Below the pieces are notes generated by a model, which saw only the letters and a program-made list of their open reading frames with translations, was not told the DNA's origin and did no database searches. From Zelonia costaricensis (Eukaryota; Euglenozoa; Kinetoplastea; Trypanosomatida; Trypanosomatidae), in contig JASAOO010003557.1 in NCBI GenBank assembly GCA_030849075.1, forward strand, positions 84,235-148,234: a stretch of 64,000 nt of DNA. The letters run 5' to 3'. Made by a program: the position numbers and the translations under genes. Below are positions 30,549-39,743 of the stretch, piece after piece (position 1 is the stretch's first letter; each line of letters begins with the position of its first letter).

Positions 30549-31503
30549 GGAGCCTGGCAGAGGAGGGGAGTGACGCGGGGGGTGGTGGGGTGGGTTGGGG
30601 TGGGAAGGTCACACACACCTCCTCCTTGCCCAATCGTTTCACTGAAGGCGGCGCTTCCTGTTTTCGTGTGTGCGTCTGGAAATTACGGTGAGAAGGCGGC
30701 GGTTGATCTGGTGGTGCTCCTGCACGCGTGTGTAGGTGTGTGTATCTCGCGGCCGTGTCGCCTTCACCCCCCTCCCTCCTCAGGGCGAAGGGAGGGAGTG
30801 GAGGGGGGAGTGGAGGCGAGGCAAGTCGGTTGGTCTTTCACAGTTCGGTGGCTGATGCGTATTTACAGTACGCACTCACACACACTCCCTCTTTTTTTAT
30901 GACGACTTCGTCACGGTATCGACGCACTTCGGTAAAACAACACATGACACCCAGAGCCCCTGCTCCGCGCCTTGTGTGTGTCGCCCATTCAACGACGCGA
31001 TTGAGTACAACGGCAGCCACAGTTCATAGGGAGTGACGCATTCGACAGCTGCAGCACACGGTGTGGGCGGGTGGGGGACTCTCAGCGGGTCGCAAGGGTG
31101 CTCTCCATGCCTTCCCCTTCTCCGCAGTCCTGCACACGGCGGTGGACGTGCTCGACGTGTTTGAGCGGGATACCCGCCTGCGCAGACTTGTTGAGGCGTT
31201 GCCGAACGACTCTCTCTCTGCCAGAGACGCTGCCGGGACGGGAGAGGGTGCGTGTGACAGTCGGCACCACACGACCTCTGCCGCCACGCAGAGCCGCGGC
31301 TCTTGCCACGCTCGCACTGCCGCTACGTATGGCTCAGCACCGCACTCAGCACCTCAGCCGCAGTTGCATCGTTGCTCTTCACCTTTCCTCTATTTCTACT
31401 CTTCTTGCATTCCGCTTTCAGTTGCTCTTCGAGCTGCCCCCCTTTGCTCTCACTGCGCCTCAGCCAGCACCAAGAGCAGCGCAGCAACGCGCTCATAGCT
31501 ACG

Positions 31504-31548
31504 CACACACACACACACACACAGACACACACACACACACACACACAC
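31504..31548 (+). repeat. (CA)n microsatellite
   Basis: About twenty-two CA units with one GA interruption, ending about 65 bases before the predicted splice acceptor of the CFAP91 gene. Confidence 0.95.
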
Positions 31549-31590
31549 GCACAGCAGCAGCGGGGTCACTCGCTTCGCTCTTTCGGCTCC

Positions 31591-31616
31591 ACTTACCTTT
31601 TTTCCTTGTCTTCCAG
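31591..31616 (+). promoter_or_regulatory. Predicted trans-splice acceptor for the CFAP91 gene
   Basis: An uninterrupted pyrimidine tract CCTTTTTTCCTTGTCTTCCAG with the AG at 31615-31616. The ATG follows 110 bases later. Confidence 0.7.
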
Positions 31617-31725
31617 ACATCAGCGTCTCGACTCCCTCCCCCCCCCCGCCTCAACACAGAGCCGCGCATTTCGAGAACAAAACAAAAAAGAAGTGGCTTC
31701 TGATAGGAGGCGCGGTAGCTCGATC

Positions 31726-34011
31726 ATGTACAGGCAGCAGCAGGCGCCGAACGTCCCCGGCGGTCGCGGGTACGCGACGGAGGTGGCGGGGCGCGACCGG
31801 GTCAAGTTCTTCCGCCGCCCGGTGGAGCCGGACAACACCGTCTTCGATGGTACCAACCCAAACTCCGACGCGGCCTACGCGGGGCGGCGCGCGGATGCGA
31901 TACAGGCGCAGTTCTCCGCGAGCTGCCCGTCCTTCACGCTTCCGTCCAACGCGATGGGCTTTGCCGCCTCGCTGCAGCAGGCGGGAGCGGCTGGAGCGGG
32001 TCGCAGCGGCGGCGGCGGCGGCCGTCCGTCGTCGGCGCTCGCCTGGCACCCACGCGGCGGCGCAGGGGGCGGCGGCAATGCCCTACTCCGCAAAGGAGGG
32101 CAGCGGCGCGCGAAGCCGCACCACCTGCCCAGCCTGCAGCGCGGGAACACCGCAGCGAGCCAGGGCAGCGCGGTGCAGGAGGGCGGCCGCGTCACGGCCG
32201 GCGCGCAGACGGTGCAGCGGGAGAACGAGGCGCAGACGGACCCGTACTCGCCCGACTACTTCATCCCGGAAGGCGCGCCAAAGCCGGAGGTTCTCGGACT
32301 GCAGAGCCTGACCTACCGCAACGGCGGGCTGCCGGCGGGCAAGGAGGGGGTGGAACTCATCCAGCGCCTGCGCCGGCGCCGCGAGGTGGAGGCGGCGCTG
32401 CCGACCGGGAGCGACGCGGCGTCGGTGGAGGTGCGCTACACCGTTCTGCACGAGCTGGAAGAGAAGGAGTGGGCTGAGCGGGAGGAACACGTTGAGAAGC
32501 TGCGCGAGCGCCGGCTGGACCGGATGCGGGGCACGATGCTTGCCCGCGAGGAGGCGCGCGAGGAAGCGAACCGGCAGCGGCTGGAGGACATCAAGGCGCA
32601 GTACATGCAGTCGCTGGGCGGCAAGCTCACCTCGCTCGAGAAGCGTCGCGTCGCGTCGAGCAAGCGGGGCATCGACAAGATGGCGCAGCTGCAGGCCGAG
32701 GGTGGCGCCGACCTCAGCGCCGGGGCGACCGCGCTCGGTGGCGGGCACGCATCCACGGCCGCGCGCAACGGCGCCGCCGCTGCCGGGTCGACTGGGCGCG
32801 GCATCCCGGCAGCGACGGCCAGCGGCCGGGCCAAGCCGAGCATTGCCACCTACGCGCGCTACGGCACCGACGGCGCGCCGCCGCAGATTGAGCACGGCGA
32901 TGCCGCTGCGGGCGCCAGCATCGATGCCCGCCTGCGGGCCGCGCGGCAGACCTTCAACTACGACGTGCGCCCCCAGCTGCTCTCCGACCCGGTGGGCACG
33001 GAGGTGGTGGACAGGGAGCGCGGGGAACGGCTGGACCGCGTCGCCGCGCGCACCTTCGTGGTGCCCGAGAACGCCGCGGTGAACCAGCTGCCGACGCTCT
33101 ACCAGCGGCGCGAGGCGCAGCGGGTGCTAGAGTCGCTCGAGTACGCGTACAGCAAGCTGCACCCGTCGCCCGAGGCGGAGGCGGGCAATTCGGGCGAGAT
33201 AAGTGCGCAGCGGGTGCTGGAGCTGTACCGCGCGACGCCGAAGCTACAGCGTCCCGAGACGCCGGTGCTGGAGCTGGACGGCGACGACGAGGAGGAGGAG
33301 GAGGATGCCTGCATTCTGCTACAGCGCCTCCTGCGCGGTCGCGCCGTGCAGAACGACTTCTTCGACGGCCGGGAGCGCTGCCGCGGCCTCATCGAGGAGC
33401 TGCAGGCCGCCTCCACAGCGCAGAACGCGGAGCAGCAGGCGGCGGAGCAGCGCAAGGAGGAGCTGCTGGGGAAGGAGCGGGAGGCCGAGGCGCACAACGT
33501 CGTCGGCACCGCACTGGGCTCGGTCATGCACGACACCCTCGGCTTCCTTGCGCAGGAGCTGAGCCGGCAGCAGGACATGGCGGCGCTGCGGCGGCTGCAG
33601 GAGGAGGCGGAGGCGGTTCGGGCCACGCGCGAGGCGGCCGAGCGGGCCCGCCGTGCCGACATGCGCCAGCAGCGCGACCGCAACGAGGTGGCGTACGCGG
33701 CATACATGCGTGCCACCGACACGACCCTGCAGTGCTTCATCGACGACGTCACGCGCGCCGCAGTGGAGGAGACGGCGATGCGGGTGGCGGTAACGGCCGA
33801 GGTGGGGCGCCAGGCGGCCCGGCCCTCACCGCGCGAGCCGGCCAACGAGGAGGAGGCGGAGGCGATGGTGTGCGACATGCTCGATGGCTTCCTCATCCCC
33901 GCCGTGGTGGATGCGATTGGGCTGCAGGGGCGCGAGCGCGAGAAGAGGGCGATCGCCGGCGCAGCGCTGGACGCCGCTCACGCGATCAGCAAGCCCGGCG
34001 GCGGTGGATGA
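31726..34011 (+). CDS. CFAP91: CFAP91/MAATS1, cilia- and flagella-associated protein
   Basis: 761 residues, against about 767 for the human protein. The start is the first ATG after a strong splice site. An upstream in-frame extension lacks an ATG. Diagnostic CFAP91 blocks appear in order. At about 168-225 there is EAQTDPYSPDY followed by P.PE.L.L..LT...GLPAG...VE.I.R.R..R..EA.LP. At about 230-320 there is a charged coiled coil with KEWAEREE and EKLRERRLDRM. At 529-550 there is CILLQRLLRGRAVQNDFFDG, nearly the same as the human ILLQRLLRGRAVQ motif. The last 200 residues are helical. CFAP91 (Chlamydomonas FAP91/AAT1) belongs to the calmodulin- and spoke-associated complex at the base of the radial spokes on doublet microtubules, so this gene should be needed for normal flagellar beating. 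The N-terminal 165 residues are Gly/Ala-rich. Confidence 0.93.
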   Translation: MYRQQQAPNVPGGRGYATEVAGRDRVKFFRRPVEPDNTVFDGTNPNSDAAYAGRRADAIQAQFSASCPSFTLPSNAMGFAASLQQAGAAGAGRSGGGGGRPSSALAWHPRGGAGGGGNALLRKGGQRRAKPHHLPSLQRGNTAASQGSAVQEGGRVTAGAQTVQRENEAQTDPYSPDYFIPEGAPKPEVLGLQSLTYRNGGLPAGKEGVELIQRLRRRREVEAALPTGSDAASVEVRYTVLHELEEKEWAEREEHVEKLRERRLDRMRGTMLAREEAREEANRQRLEDIKAQYMQSLGGKLTSLEKRRVASSKRGIDKMAQLQAEGGADLSAGATALGGGHASTAARNGAAAAGSTGRGIPAATASGRAKPSIATYARYGTDGAPPQIEHGDAAAGASIDARLRAARQTFNYDVRPQLLSDPVGTEVVDRERGERLDRVAARTFVVPENAAVNQLPTLYQRREAQRVLESLEYAYSKLHPSPEAEAGNSGEISAQRVLELYRATPKLQRPETPVLELDGDDEEEEEDACILLQRLLRGRAVQNDFFDGRERCRGLIEELQAASTAQNAEQQAAEQRKEELLGKEREAEAHNVVGTALGSVMHDTLGFLAQELSRQQDMAALRRLQEEAEAVRATREAAERARRADMRQQRDRNEVAYAAYMRATDTTLQCFIDDVTRAAVEETAMRVAVTAEVGRQAARPSPREPANEEEAEAMVCDMLDGFLIPAVVDAIGLQGREREKRAIAGAALDAAHAISKPGGGG

Positions 34012-34158
34012 GAACTCCCGGATGCGAAGTTGACGCTTGCCTTCTCACTCCCTCACTTGTGCATCGTTGTGCCACTGTTGGGCAGGGTCGGCGTCGCGTC
34101 TCTGAGGTGCTTCTTGCTGGCTGTATTTACGGTGACGCGTTTTTTGTGAGCTGATACG

Positions 34159-34194
34159 TGTGTGTGTGTGTATGTGTAGATGTGTGTGTGTGTG
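34159..34194 (+). repeat. Interrupted (GT)n tract
   Basis: GT units interrupted by TATGTGTAGA, about 150 bases after the CFAP91 stop codon. Confidence 0.9.
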
Positions 34195-35064
34195 CTTCTG
34201 CAAGCACGCTGGTGCGTTGTCTGGTTTGTCTTTTTTTTCTCCCTTCCGACTTGCCGCTAGACTTCATGTACAGTGCCATCAACTGTCTCCCTCGTGGAGG
34301 GCTCCCTTCACGTGACATGCTGATTTCGTGCGCACACGTGAGTTGCCACGCTTGCTGTTGTTCCACTTCGCTGCACTTTCGCGCGAGGCGTTGTGCGTGT
34401 GTGGTTGGCGACTCTGACAGTTTCCTTCTTTTTTTTTTGAGGAGCGGGATGGCTGATGTCGAGCCTCCCTCCCCCTCCCTTCTCCTTGGCTCGCGTTGCT
34501 GCGAGACGATGTCCAGTTAGTGCCTTTCTTCATCTATCTCTGTGTTTGCAGGTGCGGTGTACTGCAATCACGCGTTGAGCCCTCGATGCTACACTTTCAA
34601 CCACAGCAATATGCAAAGCGATGACGACCAATTGGCACACACACACACACACACACACACGAAAAAAAGGAGCGAGGAGACGGGCAGATGACTCTCGCTC
34701 CACAACGCGCGCGCCCTGTGCGGGTGCGGGGTACGTACGAGTGCCTGCTCTGGTTGTCCGCGACGTGACAGAGGTTGTCAACGTGTCACCGCCTCGACGG
34801 CAGCGACACGCAATCCAGCACGGGCGTGCTTGGTGAACCCTTACTGACAGCTGTGCCACATCGGCTGTCGTGTGGCGCTGCGCTGCAAACAGCGCTAGTA
34901 CTCGTCCAGGTGACCAGCCTACGCCACTGATGCCCACCTGACCTCCCTCATGCCTCACTTCTTGGTGCACTCAGAGCTCTGCGGCCGCGTCGGCTAACGC
35001 GAAGGACGGCTGAAGGGTTTCCGCGCCATCGTGCTCGCTGGGCTGCTTGTCGCCTTCCAACTTG

Positions 35065-35089
35065 ACACACACACACACACACACACACA
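35065..35089 (+). repeat. (CA)n microsatellite
   Basis: Twelve CA units, about 250 bases upstream of the 35338 start codon. A matching tract lies at 34636-34660. Confidence 0.95.
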
Positions 35090-35280
35090 TTGCAGGTATC
35101 TGGTGGCCTGGATTTTGTCCTCGTACGCGCGTTGCTTCCTCGCGCGCCGGCTGGTGGCCCGTGACGCGTCCTGCAGTTGAGCGAAGGAACAAACAAAGCA
35201 AAAAAAAAGAAGAACAAGGCAGCGCCGTGGATCCTGCCGCTCTTCGACTGCCCTTTCCACACCGTCTGCTAGATCCCGCA

Positions 35281-35303
35281 CGCTTTCTCCCTTGTCTCTA
35301 TAG
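35281..35303 (+). promoter_or_regulatory. Predicted trans-splice acceptor for the 35338 gene
   Basis: CTTTCTCCCTTGTCTCTATAG with the AG at 35302-35303, 34 bases before the ATG. An alternative AG is at 35271-35272. Confidence 0.6.
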
Positions 35304-35337
35304 ACCCCACCCTCTCCGGCCCGCCACGGTCACCGCC

Positions 35338-37203
35338 ATGACGGAGTCCTTCGTACCGCGGCTGCAGCTCAACGTATCGCGGTTCTCCGGCGGCACGGGT
35401 GGCGGTGGGGTTGGACAAGCTGGTGCCCTCAACCGCACGGCCGCCCCACCGTCCAACGCCGCTGCAGCTGCTACGGCGACTCACTCCCATCTCGGCGGGG
35501 GCGGCGCTCCAACCAACAACACCAGCATGACGAACAACACGTCCAGCAGTGACTGGATGCGGGACAGCTACGCATCTGGTGGTGGTGCGCGCGGCAACGG
35601 AGCTGGTGAGCCGCCCTCGCCCATCCCCCGCTTTGGTGAGAATGGCGTCGGCAAGGGCGGTGATGCGTGGGCTGGGCCCTGGCAGCGCTACGCGAACCCG
35701 CAGCCGACGGGTGACTACCGCGATGGCACCGACAGCGGCAGCCGCGGCATGCCCGGCCCCTCCGCGACTCGACCGCTCTTTACCACCATCAGCGCGTCGC
35801 AGCCGCAGGACCGAAACGTGCAAGCCGGTGACACGGGCTATGTGGCGTGGTCCAGCCAGCCGCACCGAGTTTTCACGTCCAGTGCGACTGCGGCCACCAG
35901 CGCAGCACACCCCCCTGCAGCGCCCTTCTCGTCGGCCACGTCCGCCGCCTACACACGCCCTGCCTTCACCTCCACCTACGTCGGCACCTCCTCCGGCGCC
36001 ATGCCGGCATCACGGCAGCCGTACACCAGCGTGGGGGTCTCGGATGCGGACTGGCGCGGCACCGGGGCCTCGGCCGCACAGCCCGGCGCGGACGGACTGG
36101 TCAGCAGCCGCTCCCGCGTGCGAGCGGATCGCTGGACAGACGAGGACCCGTGGGGCCCGGCGACGGACAACAACATGTCGGGCAGCGGCTCGGACGAAGA
36201 TGACGACGGCGACACCTCGCGGTCCTCAGGCTCGGCGTCCGAGAGCAGCGATGCCTCGGAAAAGGTGCGTCCGCGGCGAAGCAGCCGGCGGCACCGTCAC
36301 CGCTCTGGCGGGGGTCAACACTCCAGCCGTCGCCACCGCAGTCGTGGACCGCGCGTCAGGGACAGGGAGAGCGGCGATGACTTCAGTGATGGGACGAGCG
36401 GCAGCGGTGGTGGCGGCGACTTCCCGCTGTCCTTTGCGGACGCTATTGTTGCGGCGATGGACTCGCAGCCGGTGGTGCCGCTGACGCTGCTGCGCAGCGC
36501 GCAGGAGCCGCCGTTCATTTGGAACCGGCACCCGAGCCACGGCATCCTGCTTATCCTGCTGCAGCACCGCGGCATCTACCTCCCCCGCTACCGGGAGCTG
36601 GTCGACTACCACATGGCCGAGCTGTTCCTGCACTACATCGACCTGTGTCGCGAGGGCGCCTTTTTCGTCTTCTACGCGCCGGGCAAGTGGCCCAAGGAGC
36701 GCTTCTTCCGCATCCGCATGCTGCCGGTCAACCGAATCGAGGCCTCGACGGAGCCCGTGCCGCACCTCGTCATCACGCTGCACGAAAACGCTGTCGACAT
36801 CGTGGACGCCATTCCGCTGGACAACCTGGTCGGTGTGACCGTCACCCCGCAGGCCGCGTGCTTCCGGCCGTTCCTGGAGTCGCCGAACACCATCATCGGC
36901 TGCCGCGAAGGCCGCGGCCACCGCGCGCGCCTCCCCGTCGACGGCGCCTTCAGCTTGTGGTTCTACGACGCGACGCGCCACACGTCGCGCAGCGTGGACC
37001 TGCTCACGTGCGACGCGAAGGTGTTCGACATCTGGACGAAGACGTTTCGCGGCCTCGTGAGCGTCAACAGCTCGTCGGTGGTGCAGGTCGCGCTGACTCC
37101 GCAGGGCGAGTCCGCCGAGCTGGCCGAGCGCGCCATGGCCGCGCAGCAGCAGGGCGAGATCGACCACGGTGAGTCACGTGGCAAGCGCTCCCCACGCGAC
37201 TGA
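35338..37203 (+). CDS. Protein with disordered N-terminus and kinetoplastid PH-like C-terminal domain
   Basis: 621 residues from the ATG at 35338. Residues 1-270 are Gly/Ser/Thr/Asn-rich. Residues 275-350 combine an acidic Ser/Asp patch (SGSDEDDDGD) with an Arg/His/Ser-rich stretch (RRSSRRHRHRSGG). The ordered part is about 370-600. It opens with a helical block (WNRHPSHGILLILLQHRGIY, then a Tyr-rich segment). A beta-rich domain follows: FFVFYAPGKWPKERFFRIRM, LVITLHENAVDIVDAIPLDN, then a Cys/Phe segment, FSLWFYDATRHTSRSVDLLT, and a closing helix around VFDIWTKTFRGL. A run of strands closed by one C-terminal helix with a central Trp is the pleckstrin-homology plan, and a PH-like domain of this kind is common in trypanosomatid proteins. 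Ligand and role are unknown. The domain call is structural inference. Confidence 0.75.
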   Translation: MTESFVPRLQLNVSRFSGGTGGGGVGQAGALNRTAAPPSNAAAAATATHSHLGGGGAPTNNTSMTNNTSSSDWMRDSYASGGGARGNGAGEPPSPIPRFGENGVGKGGDAWAGPWQRYANPQPTGDYRDGTDSGSRGMPGPSATRPLFTTISASQPQDRNVQAGDTGYVAWSSQPHRVFTSSATAATSAAHPPAAPFSSATSAAYTRPAFTSTYVGTSSGAMPASRQPYTSVGVSDADWRGTGASAAQPGADGLVSSRSRVRADRWTDEDPWGPATDNNMSGSGSDEDDDGDTSRSSGSASESSDASEKVRPRRSSRRHRHRSGGGQHSSRRHRSRGPRVRDRESGDDFSDGTSGSGGGGDFPLSFADAIVAAMDSQPVVPLTLLRSAQEPPFIWNRHPSHGILLILLQHRGIYLPRYRELVDYHMAELFLHYIDLCREGAFFVFYAPGKWPKERFFRIRMLPVNRIEASTEPVPHLVITLHENAVDIVDAIPLDNLVGVTVTPQAACFRPFLESPNTIIGCREGRGHRARLPVDGAFSLWFYDATRHTSRSVDLLTCDAKVFDIWTKTFRGLVSVNSSSVVQVALTPQGESAELAERAMAAQQQGEIDHGESRGKRSPRD

Positions 37204-37854
37204 GGGGGAGCGTGCGTGTGTATAGGTGTGTCCATATGTGTGTGTGTGCCAGGGGGTGCTACACCACGACATGGGCGGTTCATGCTTCGCGTTGTGCCGT
37301 GTCGCCGGTGTTTAGAGTAGACCCGTTGTGTGCCCTCCCCCCCTCCGTTTGATTTCATCTACGGTGGAGCACAAGCGCAGAAACTTGAAGAAAACAAAGA
37401 GCGCGTCGACCTGTCACCTCTGGTGAACGTTGATGTTTCTGAGAGAGAGAGAGCATGGGTTTCTCGTGCACGTCATGAGGCGACTGCTGAGGCGTGTGAG
37501 ACGGAGGGAGAGGGAGGGGGGGGGAGGGCACACCGTCGTGGTGTTGCCAAGGCAAGGCGCTCCTCTCTTGGTCTCCCCTTCTCATCTGTTCAGGCCATGC
37601 CTTCCTTTCTCCCGCGGATATACACACACACACACTGCTTCTCCACCCTTCACCCCTCTCTCCATTCCGTCCCTCTCCTCCCTCCTTCTTTGGCCTACAC
37701 ACAGAAAGGGGGGTACACGTCAGTGCGATTTGCATCTTGAGCGACGCTGCAGCCAGCTCCCCTACTGTGGACGCAGACTCTTGTGTTGTCATCTCTCTCT
37801 CTCTCTCTAGGCGCTTCCTCTGCAGTAGCTGTCGCTGCTGCTGCTACAACGACC
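37204..37854. other. Intergenic region
   Basis: No gene seen. (GT)-type sequence at 37211-37248 directly follows the stop, a short (CA)n lies at 37622-37635, and the CT-repeat splice tract follows. Confidence 0.75.
37790..37810 (+). promoter_or_regulatory. Predicted trans-splice acceptor for the 37855 gene
   Basis: A (CT)n tract of about nine units ending in CTAG, with the AG at 37809-37810. This gives a 44-base 5' UTR and is a textbook kinetoplastid acceptor. Confidence 0.7.
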
Positions 37855-38790
37855 ATGAACACGCGCCGCAAGCTGATGGAGGCGAAGCCGAACCACCCCT
37901 CGAGCCACTGGCACCTCATGCACGAAACCTTCCACCCCCTCTTTGAGGCCGACAAGCGCGAGCACGTGGAGTTCTGGTACAACGTGGTCGCCACCGGGGT
38001 GCAGCGGGACATCTTCCGCCGCATCTGCGCGCAGATCTTTCAGCAGGACCCCAACCGACCTGACCCAGCCTTTGCGGCCGCCGCGACGGAGGTGGTGGAG
38101 AAGGAGGAGGTGCTGCTGCTGCTCAAGAACTACGGCGTCGTGCTCTCCGACTCGGTGGGGAAGCCGAGGACGCGGGCCTGGCTGCTGCACTGCGGAAAGT
38201 CACGCCGCGACCGCAACGACTTCCGCTCCGTCTTCACGGGCTGCCAGACCACGTATGAGCGGCGCAGTGTGATGCACACGGACTACGTGCCGCCAGACAT
38301 GGACACCTACCCAAGCGACCGCACGCATTTTGTTCGCTCGGTCGATTGGACCAGCCTCAAGTCGCGCGACGAGATGCAGCGCCTTGAGACGGAGCGGCGC
38401 GCGTGCGGCGGGGTGGCGGCCAGTCAGATGGACAAGCGCCCCAGCGCCATCGAGGAGGAGCAGCGCCGGCTGAAAAAGGACGGGACGGCGAGGCCGCGCA
38501 CGACGAAGCCGAAGAGCCAATTCGACGGCGTGAGCTTCCTCTCCTCGCTCGGCCTCGACGGCGAGCCGTCCGAGGAGGCCGTGGCGCAGCTCAAGGCGAA
38601 GCAGCTGGCCCACCAGGAGGCGGACTGGTACTACGTGGACAAGGACGGCAGCACAGTATACAAGGCACGCACCACCAACGGCGCGGCCGCGGCGGCGGCT
38701 GCCGGTGCTGCGGCGAACGGCACGGGCAGCATCCTCGCCTCCGTGACGTCGGACCCGATGACGCGGTGGGTGAACAAGACCATCTTCTGA
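37855..38790 (+). CDS. Conserved-looking protein of unknown function
   Basis: 311 residues from the ATG at 37855. Unlike its neighbours, it has little low-complexity sequence before residue 280, so it is probably a folded and conserved protein. The N-terminal 100 residues are helical and aromatic (HWHLMHETFHPLF, VEFWYNVVATGVQRDIFRR). The centre at about 115-180 contains LLHCGKSRRDRNDFRSVFTG and then a Tyr/Pro/Asp-rich stretch ending FVRSVDWTSL. Residues 215-240 are basic. Around 225-245 there is SFLSSLGLDGEPSEEAVAQL. WYYVDKDGSTVYKA follows at about 260-273, and an Ala run precedes the end. No membrane helix, signal or known catalytic motif was found. I do not recognise the family. A flagellar or cytoskeletal role is possible but unsupported. 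Confidence 0.85.
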   Translation: MNTRRKLMEAKPNHPSSHWHLMHETFHPLFEADKREHVEFWYNVVATGVQRDIFRRICAQIFQQDPNRPDPAFAAAATEVVEKEEVLLLLKNYGVVLSDSVGKPRTRAWLLHCGKSRRDRNDFRSVFTGCQTTYERRSVMHTDYVPPDMDTYPSDRTHFVRSVDWTSLKSRDEMQRLETERRACGGVAASQMDKRPSAIEEEQRRLKKDGTARPRTTKPKSQFDGVSFLSSLGLDGEPSEEAVAQLKAKQLAHQEADWYYVDKDGSTVYKARTTNGAAAAAAAGAAANGTGSILASVTSDPMTRWVNKTIF

Positions 38791-39743
38791 GAGACAACTT
38801 GTGTGTGTGGATGTGCGTGTGCTACACCGTGACACTGCTGCTTGTTGACCGACGTTGCTTCAACCGCCCCCCCCCTCTACCCCCGCCCTCGTCGTGTGCG
38901 TGTGGGTGCGTGTCTCTGTCGCGGGTTTGGGGCCTTCCCACACCTGGGTGTCGCAGCCCGGTGCTGGATCTCATGTACACTAGTTTACTTTACGGCGTCA
39001 GCGTTGCTTCACTGATTGTCTCTCTCTCTTGGTGGATGCGGGCATCCGTGCGCTTTGGCCACCCCGTCGTGGCAACTCGGGATCAGCGGAGGCGAAGCAG
39101 CCGAGCAAGTTACCGTCGAGCGTGCGCTGGCGATGGGTACCTTCCTGCACACCTCCCCCCACCGCGCTTGCGTGCGTTGTCTCGTCTAATTTCGCCATCT
39201 CCGCACGGATGCATTCACCACACCCAAGCTGCAATGACGAACAACAGCAACAACAACAAATGATGGACAAGCGCGCTCCTCAACCGAACGAGATCAAGGT
39301 GGATCGGTGTAGCAAGGGGTGGGGAGGCCGCGGCGCTGTACGAGGTGCTCCCCATCGAACCCACGCCACATCCAACCGCAAGCGGCGTAGCCGGGCTTCG
39401 GACGGTCAGCGCAGGCCACACTGCGGACAACGGGCCCGCGACCCCCCCGCCCTCCCCTGTGCACGTCAGCGAGCTTTTGCATCTCTCCGCGCAAACGCGC
39501 CTGCCTGCACACTCGCGTAGCGTGCCATCCGGCGCGCTCCTCGTCGCGGGTCCTCCGCCCCCCTCCCCCCCTCCACCTCACGCAGCGCTGTAGTCTCTGC
39601 GGGCATCCCTTTGACTTGCCACTCTCCCCCCCTCCCCCTCTCTGCCTTCCTGTGTTAGCGCCTTGGCTGGGCTGTCCCCACTTCGACTTCGAGATCTACA
39701 CGCCCTCGGTGGAAAAAAAAAGAAGGCAAAGCGGGCAAACGCC
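38791..39743. other. Intergenic region
   Basis: No supported gene. (GT)-type sequence lies at 38801-38820 just after the stop, an AACAGCAACAACAACAA stretch at 39241-39259, and C-rich splice-region sequence after 39550. Confidence 0.7.
39620..39658 (+). promoter_or_regulatory. Predicted trans-splice acceptor for the 39744 gene
   Basis: A long C/T tract (CTCTCCCCCCCTCCCCCTCT and onward) ends at GTTAG, with the AG at 39657-39658, 85 bases before the ATG. Confidence 0.6.

Larger units (their letters stand above)
30549..31725. other. Intergenic region
   Basis: It contains a G-rich stretch after the stop (30575-30605), a (GT)-type tract at 30727-30744, a coding-like patch at about 31109-31240 without an in-frame ATG (see findings) and a long (CA)n run at 31504-31548. 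Confidence 0.65.
34012..35337. other. Intergenic region with (GT)n then (CA)n tracts
   Basis: No gene seen. A (GT)n-rich stretch follows the stop (34159-34194). (CA)n runs lie at 34636-34660 and 35065-35089, towards the next gene. Confidence 0.7.

Noticed and set aside
31303..31725. Upstream extension of the CFAP91 frame
   Set aside because: It runs through the (CA)n tract and the splice acceptor, lacks an ATG, and the family length fits the ATG at 31726.
39029..39520. 163-codon open frame between two genes
   Set aside because: It has no ATG until late in the frame, contains an AAC/CAG-derived Gln run and basic filler, and no motif.
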